Shown: in pieces, positions 16,707-19,887 of the stretch
Layout: the number at the start of each line of letters is the position of its first letter
Numbering within the stretch: position 1 is the first letter of the stretch
Assembly: GCA_014859615.1 (NCBI GenBank)
Contig: JACUTX010000027.1
Coordinates: 1-19,887 of the forward strand
Length of the DNA: 19,887 nt
Direction: 5' to 3'
Source: Desulfuromonadales bacterium
GTDB taxonomy: Bacteria; Desulfobacterota; Desulfuromonadia; Desulfuromonadales; UBA2294
Position numbers and translations under genes: made by a program
Notes under the pieces: model-generated
Seen by the model: only the letters and a program-made list of their open reading frames with translations
Told to the model about the DNA's origin: nothing
Database searches by the model: none

Positions 16707-17189
16707 CTACTGAAGGCGACCCTGATACGGTTCACGGTCAGGACCCTGAAGCGGATAGTCCTTGCGCAGAGGGTGCCCTTCCCAGTCGTCTGCCATCAGA
16801 ATGCGGCGCAGATCAGGGTGATTGTTGAATGAAATCCCCAGCATATCCCAGCATTCACGCTCATGCCAGTTAGCCGTTCCCCAGACCACAGAGACGGTAT
16901 CGATCTTTGCGTCATTCTCTTCAACCGGCACCTTGATACGCAGGCGATCCTTAAGGGCAATATTATAAAGGTTATAGACTACCATGAAGCGCGGTACTGT
17001 CCCAAGATAATCGACTCCACAAAGATCGCACAAAAAGTTGTATCCGAGCTCATCGCGCAAGAAAGTTGAGATCGCAACGATCCGCTCTTTCTTTACAACA
17101 ATAGTTGTCTCACCCCGAAACTCGACAATATCCAGGACATCCTCTGAAAAGCTCTGTTTTAGCTTGCCAACGGCTGCGTGTTCACTCAT
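16707..17189 (-). CDS. nuoC: NADH-quinone oxidoreductase subunit C
   Basis: 30-kDa-type subunit of the peripheral arm, 160 residues, which links the hydrogenase-like module and has no cofactor of its own. The family signature is near the C-terminus: HERECWDMLGISFNNHPDLR followed by RILMADDWEGHPLRKDYPL. The frame extends upstream to 17372, inside nuoB, but the ATG at 17189 (MSEHAAVGKLK) has an AGGA site 5 bases before it and gives the usual length. It lies 46 bases after nuoB and is a separate gene from nuoD. Confidence 0.95.
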   Translation of the reverse strand: MSEHAAVGKLKQSFSEDVLDIVEFRGETTIVVKKERIVAISTFLRDELGYNFLCDLCGVDYLGTVPRFMVVYNLYNIALKDRLRIKVPVEENDAKIDTVSVVWGTANWHERECWDMLGISFNNHPDLRRILMADDWEGHPLRKDYPLQGPDREPYQGRLQ

Positions 17190-17235
17190 GGCTTGCTTTC
17201 CTACCCTTCTTAACGCTCCGGACGAACCGGGCTGA

Positions 17236-17745
17236 TTAGGCTTCTGAAATTCTCTCACCAATACCGATCGCGGCACCAAATGAATTACGCTCCGCCATGA
17301 TCTTTTCCTGAAGCTTCCCGAGACCATAAAGCAGGCCTTCGGGCCGCGGCGGACAACCGGGGACATAAACATCTACCGGAAGATACTCATCGATCCCCTG
17401 AACAGTGCTATAGGTATCGAAGATTCCACCGGAACAGGCGCAAGCGCCCATGGCGATCACATACTTCGGCTCAGGCATCTGCTCATAAACCGTCTTTATG
17501 ACCGGCATCATCTTCTTGGTTACGGTGCCAGCGATGATAATTACGTCAGCCTGGCGGGGTGAAGCGCGGAACAGGACGCCGAACCGGTCAAGGTCAAACC
17601 GGGCAGCACCCGTCGCCATCATTTCAATAGCACAGCAGGCCAAGCCGAAAGTCATGGGCCACAACGAGCGTGATCTGGACCAGTTGACTATCTTGTCCAG
17701 ACTCGTTGTGATGACATTGTTGCCGAGTGTTTCTTCTACTCCCAT
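17236..17745 (-). CDS. nuoB: NADH-quinone oxidoreductase subunit B
   Basis: Subunit carrying cluster N2, the final iron-sulfur centre that reduces quinone. It has 169 residues. Cluster ligands are the adjacent C37-C38 in FGLACCAIEMMA, C102 in MGACACSGG and C131 in VPGCPPRPEGLL; C104 is a neighbouring extra cysteine. RFDLDRFGVLFRASPRQADV is the conserved loop near the quinone site. The start ATG at 17745 lies inside the nuoA coding region: the two genes overlap by 10 bases in different frames, so translation is probably coupled. Confidence 0.97.
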   Translation of the reverse strand: MGVEETLGNNVITTSLDKIVNWSRSRSLWPMTFGLACCAIEMMATGAARFDLDRFGVLFRASPRQADVIIIAGTVTKKMMPVIKTVYEQMPEPKYVIAMGACACSGGIFDTYSTVQGIDEYLPVDVYVPGCPPRPEGLLYGLGKLQEKIMAERNSFGAAIGIGERISEA

Positions 17746-18092
17746 TCCAGAGCTCCTTTTTTCCAGGCATAGATGTAGCCGACCAGCAGAACGAGAACAA
17801 AAGTGCCCATTTCATAAAAACCGAAGAGACCCAACTTCTTAAACATCACCGCCCAAGGATAAAGAAAAGCAACCTCGATATCAAACACAATAAAGAGCAT
17901 GGCAATGATGTAAAACTTGACACTGATCTGTTCCCGCGCAGTACCGTGCAGAGGCATACCGCACTCATACGGGGCGAGCTTGACAGCCGATGGCTTCTGT
18001 TGACCAAAGACCCGCGATCCAACCACAATCACGGTAGCGACAATCACGGCCAGAACAACAAAGGCCAGTATCGGCAGATAGGCATCTAACAT
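17736..18092 (-). CDS. nuoA: NADH-quinone oxidoreductase subunit A
   Basis: Three-helix membrane subunit next to NuoH at the quinone-site end of the membrane arm. It has 118 residues. The conserved quinone-site loop is KLAPYECGMPLHGTAREQIS (about residues 38-57), where the cysteine (C44) follows the family YECG motif. It leads into FYIIAMLFIVFDIEVAFLYPWA with the conserved acidic membrane residues. The ATG at 18092 has a strong GGAGGAG site 7 bases upstream. It is the first gene of the operon, behind the promoter at 18179-18207. Confidence 0.97.
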   Translation of the reverse strand: MLDAYLPILAFVVLAVIVATVIVVGSRVFGQQKPSAVKLAPYECGMPLHGTAREQISVKFYIIAMLFIVFDIEVAFLYPWAVMFKKLGLFGFYEMGTFVLVLLVGYIYAWKKGALEWE

Positions 18093-18158
18093 TTAACGGC
18101 TCCTCCCAACGAAAATTTATTCATTCAAAAACTGTTTTGCGTTTTTTATATCAACGTT

Positions 18159-18168
18159 TACTGTATTT
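18159..18168. promoter_or_regulatory. Downstream half of a paired candidate operator at the nuo promoter
   Basis: TACTGTATTT is a perfect 10-bp inverted copy of AAATACAGTA at 18213-18222. It lies just past the predicted nuo transcription start, at about +5 to +14, where a bound protein would block initiation or clearance. Confidence 0.45.
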
Positions 18169-18178
18169 CGGCGTCTGC

Positions 18179-18207
18179 AAGTTAGGATAATTTAAGCCCC
18201 CTGTCAA
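18179..18207 (-). promoter_or_regulatory. Promoter of the nuo operon
   Basis: On the minus strand a perfect TTGACA -35 box (18202-18207) is followed after 17 bases by TAACTT (18179-18184), a partial -10 match. The start would be near 18172, giving a leader of about 80 bases before nuoA. The -10 is weak, so the promoter may depend on an activator or be tightly tunable. The flanking ATACAGTA copies support active regulation. Confidence 0.6.
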
Positions 18208-18212
18208 GGGAA

Positions 18213-18230
18213 AAATACAGTATACAGTAT
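18213..18230. promoter_or_regulatory. Upstream half of a paired candidate operator: tandem ATACAGT copies
   Basis: ATACAGTATACAGTAT (18215-18230) contains two copies of ATACAGT at a 7-base step and begins a few bases upstream of the -35 box. AAATACAGTA (18213-18222) is the exact reverse complement of the site at 18159-18168. Centre-to-centre distance is 54 bases, about five helical turns, so bound proteins could lie on one face of the DNA. Confidence 0.45.
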
Positions 18231-18483
18231 GCAATTTTTCCGGTTATTTACCGTTCTAATTATGTCTTTTCTCTAGCATCATCCCGTCTATATTGCTTCA
18301 TTTTAGCTTGATAATTTCCCCTCGATTCCGCCTGGCAGCAGGTTTAAACAACAACAGCAAATGGTCAAAACCTGCCGCTCACTTTTTTGCTGCGTGATAC
18401 CCGGGCAACGGTTGCTGTGCGCCTTTAAGATTTTTCCAACAAAGCGCAGACATATTCTGACTGCCTTTCTTGTTGCGCGCAGA
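18231..18483. other. Intergenic stretch between the nuo promoter region and the cytochrome terminator
   Basis: About 250 bases with no convincing gene on either strand. A short inverted repeat, GCAGGTTT (18338-18345) with AAACCTGC (18368-18375), flanks a 22-base loop; no T-run follows it. I see no tRNA, riboswitch-like fold or further promoter I can defend. Confidence 0.6.
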
Positions 18484-18485
18484 AT

Positions 18486-18518
18486 AAAAACGCCCGCTGT
18501 CATTCTTGACAGCGGGCG
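18486..18518 (-). terminator. Rho-independent terminator of the cytochrome gene
   Basis: A perfect 12-bp stem, CGCCCGCTGTCA (18491-18502) with TGACAGCGGGCG (18507-18518) and a 4-base loop. On the minus strand a TTTTTATT run follows. It starts 25 bases past the cytochrome stop codon and separates that gene from the nuo promoter. Confidence 0.93.
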
Positions 18519-18543
18519 CCCAATCCGATATCCCGCAGATATT

Positions 18544-19887
18544 TTACTGAATCCCGAGGGTTTTCAGTATTTCTGGATTCACCTCTTCCTCTGCCAGAAT
18601 CGAATGACAGGTATCGCAATCTTGTGTCACCGCCCCCCCCTGGTTCGACTCGTGCTCTTCATCATGACACCTGAAACAGCCAAAATCATCATTGTGCCCC
18701 CGGTGATCCGTATAGGTCCCCCATGTAATATTCATGGCCGGGAAGGTATTCTTTACATACGCATCCTGTACACCCAGGATCGCTTCAGCCAAAAGCTGCG
18801 GCTGCTGGGTAACGATCTCAGGGTAGTTCTCTGTATACCACTCCTGCAGTCCCTGCATGATCCCAGAGCGTGCCTGATCGTGCGAAGCATATTCCTGCGC
18901 AATAATTTGCATGGCAACTTTTTTAATATAAGGGAGCGAGAGTGAAATTTGACCGCTCAATAGTTTTTCATCCAGCGCCTTGCCCGCCGGAAGATAAATA
19001 TGCGTCGGACGATTGTGACAATCGATACAATCCATCTCACGCACCTCAAGATATTCAGATGAACTGATCTGTTCGTCAGCATCAGCCGTTTTGAATATTT
19101 CAGTCGTCCCGTCTTTTCCGGTCAGACTAATTTCCGGAATAATCATCCGGTTTCGATCAACCGCCTTGTAAGTTATTTTATTTTCGGCTGAAACATGCCA
19201 ATGAATACCATTCGGGCTGACCGAACGATCCCCGGCGGTACCGGTCTTCATCAATAGAACTGTTTTCACATGTGTATTCTCTTCATCCTCCAGAATCTTG
19301 TCGATAACAACCAGATTTTCTCCATGAAAAGTCTCTGGCCGGTGGCACGATTCACAGGTGTCGCGGGCAGGGCGCAGACCGTGTACCGGAGTCTTGATCG
19401 GACGCGGGTAGGTATCGAGTGCGACTGCAAACAGCTGTCGGGCGCCAGAAATTTTAGACTTTACAAACCAGTCCGCACCGCTGCCGATATGACACTCGAC
19501 GCAAGTGACGCGTGAATGCGGAGAATTCTGATAGGCGGTATATTCCGGAGCCATAACCGTATGGCAGAATTGACCGCAAAACTGGGTCGACTCCATATAA
19601 TGGTATGCGCGATAAAGAAAAACGCTGAATACCGCGAAGTTGATCGATGTCAGCAAAACGATCAGAAAAACATTTCGCCGCAACCGACCGAACAGCTCCG
19701 GATCTGTGAAATAGCGGCGCATATATTCCAGCGTAAAGAGGTGGACCTCCCTCTCGCCGCGAAAGAAAAATGCCCCGATAAAAATAAGGGCCAGACCGCC
19801 GAGAAAAGTTGGGCCCAGAAGCAGATAGACAGCCCCGCCAAAATATGGATTTTGAATATGGAAAACCGAATCCGTCACCATATAAGC
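18544..19887 (-). CDS. NapC/NirT-type membrane-anchored multihaem cytochrome c, 5' end probably outside the window
   Basis: Probable inner-membrane menaquinol-oxidising cytochrome. Residues are numbered from the ATG at 19881. Two membrane helices (about 15-40 and 70-92) precede a large periplasmic haem domain. Five CXXCH sites are visible (127-131, 176-180, 285-289, 402-406, 422-426), and a sixth site is written CGQFCH (102-107), a CX3CH pattern, at the usual first-haem position of the family. It is followed by the typical PEYTAYQNSPHSRVTCVECH. The frame stays open to the window edge and no ribosome site is visible before 19881. Related proteins often have another N-terminal helix, so the true start is likely further right. 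The domain layout recalls ImcH-like quinol oxidases of Geobacter, but I cannot assign that name. It has its own terminator and is not part of the nuo operon. Confidence 0.85.
   Translation of the reverse strand, partial: AYMVTDSVFHIQNPYFGGAVYLLLGPTFLGGLALIFIGAFFFRGEREVHLFTLEYMRRYFTDPELFGRLRRNVFLIVLLTSINFAVFSVFLYRAYHYMESTQFCGQFCHTVMAPEYTAYQNSPHSRVTCVECHIGSGADWFVKSKISGARQLFAVALDTYPRPIKTPVHGLRPARDTCESCHRPETFHGENLVVIDKILEDEENTHVKTVLLMKTGTAGDRSVSPNGIHWHVSAENKITYKAVDRNRMIIPEISLTGKDGTTEIFKTADADEQISSSEYLEVREMDCIDCHNRPTHIYLPAGKALDEKLLSGQISLSLPYIKKVAMQIIAQEYASHDQARSGIMQGLQEWYTENYPEIVTQQPQLLAEAILGVQDAYVKNTFPAMNITWGTYTDHRGHNDDFGCFRCHDEEHESNQGGAVTQDCDTCHSILAEEEVNPEILKTLGIQ

Noticed and set aside
18093..18178. 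Riboswitch or structured leader ahead of nuoA
   Set aside because: The leader of about 80 bases is AT-rich with no stable paired stems or known conserved core that I can find.
18338..18375. GCAGGTTT/AAACCTGC inverted repeat as a terminator or attenuator
   Set aside because: Only 8 bp with a 22-base loop and no T-run on either strand. The proven-looking terminator lies further right.
18303..18503. 66-codon frame on the minus strand between nuoA and the cytochrome gene
   Set aside because: Its start lies inside the cytochrome terminator hairpin, it has no ribosome site, and the Cys/Arg-rich product resembles no family I know.

Overview
This window is a compact, almost entirely minus-strand stretch of bacterial chromosome, so transcription runs right to left. 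It is dominated by a complete 14-gene operon for respiratory complex I (nuoA to nuoN, about 18.1 kb down to 3.0 kb). It is flanked by a membrane multiheme c-type cytochrome gene on the right and part of a futalosine-pathway menaquinone cluster on the left. Several traits point to a Desulfuromonadales/Geobacter-type anaerobe: separate nuoC and nuoD, a NuoF with an N-terminal thioredoxin-like domain and a C-terminal two-cluster ferredoxin domain, a NuoG of about 825 residues, a NapC/NirT-type cytochrome, and the MqnE/UbiX/UbiA route to menaquinone. That taxonomic placement is inference from gene content and protein style, not from a search.

Layout from left to right: the end of an mqnE gene that runs off the left edge (1-977), ubiX (974-1612) and a ubiA-family prenyltransferase (1624-2493), tightly packed and probably one transcript. 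Then comes a roughly 480-bp spacer holding a weak candidate promoter for those genes, a GC-rich hairpin, and a 107-bp element bounded by perfect 10-bp inverted repeats. A strong hairpin terminator (2976-3016) ends the nuo operon. The nuo genes follow in canonical order with gaps of 12 to 67 bp and one 10-bp overlap (nuoA/nuoB). Upstream of nuoA lies a TTGACA-type promoter flanked by copies of an ATACAGTA motif that look like operator sites. Further right are an intergenic stretch with no convincing gene, a terminator for the cytochrome gene, and the cytochrome gene itself, whose 5' end is probably outside the window.

Functionally the parts fit one electron-transport theme. The left cluster makes menaquinone, complex I reduces it with electrons from NADH (possibly also ferredoxin) while pumping ions, and the NapC/NirT-like cytochrome is of a type that oxidises menaquinol and passes electrons to the periplasm.

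I see no mobile genes, CRISPR array, tRNA or rRNA, and no evidence of a wholly new system. The points most worth a second look are the symmetric repeat motif around the nuo promoter, the missing cysteine in the N-terminal domain of NuoF beside its extra ferredoxin domain, the CX3CH haem motif in the cytochrome, and the nested inverted-repeat element between the two operons.
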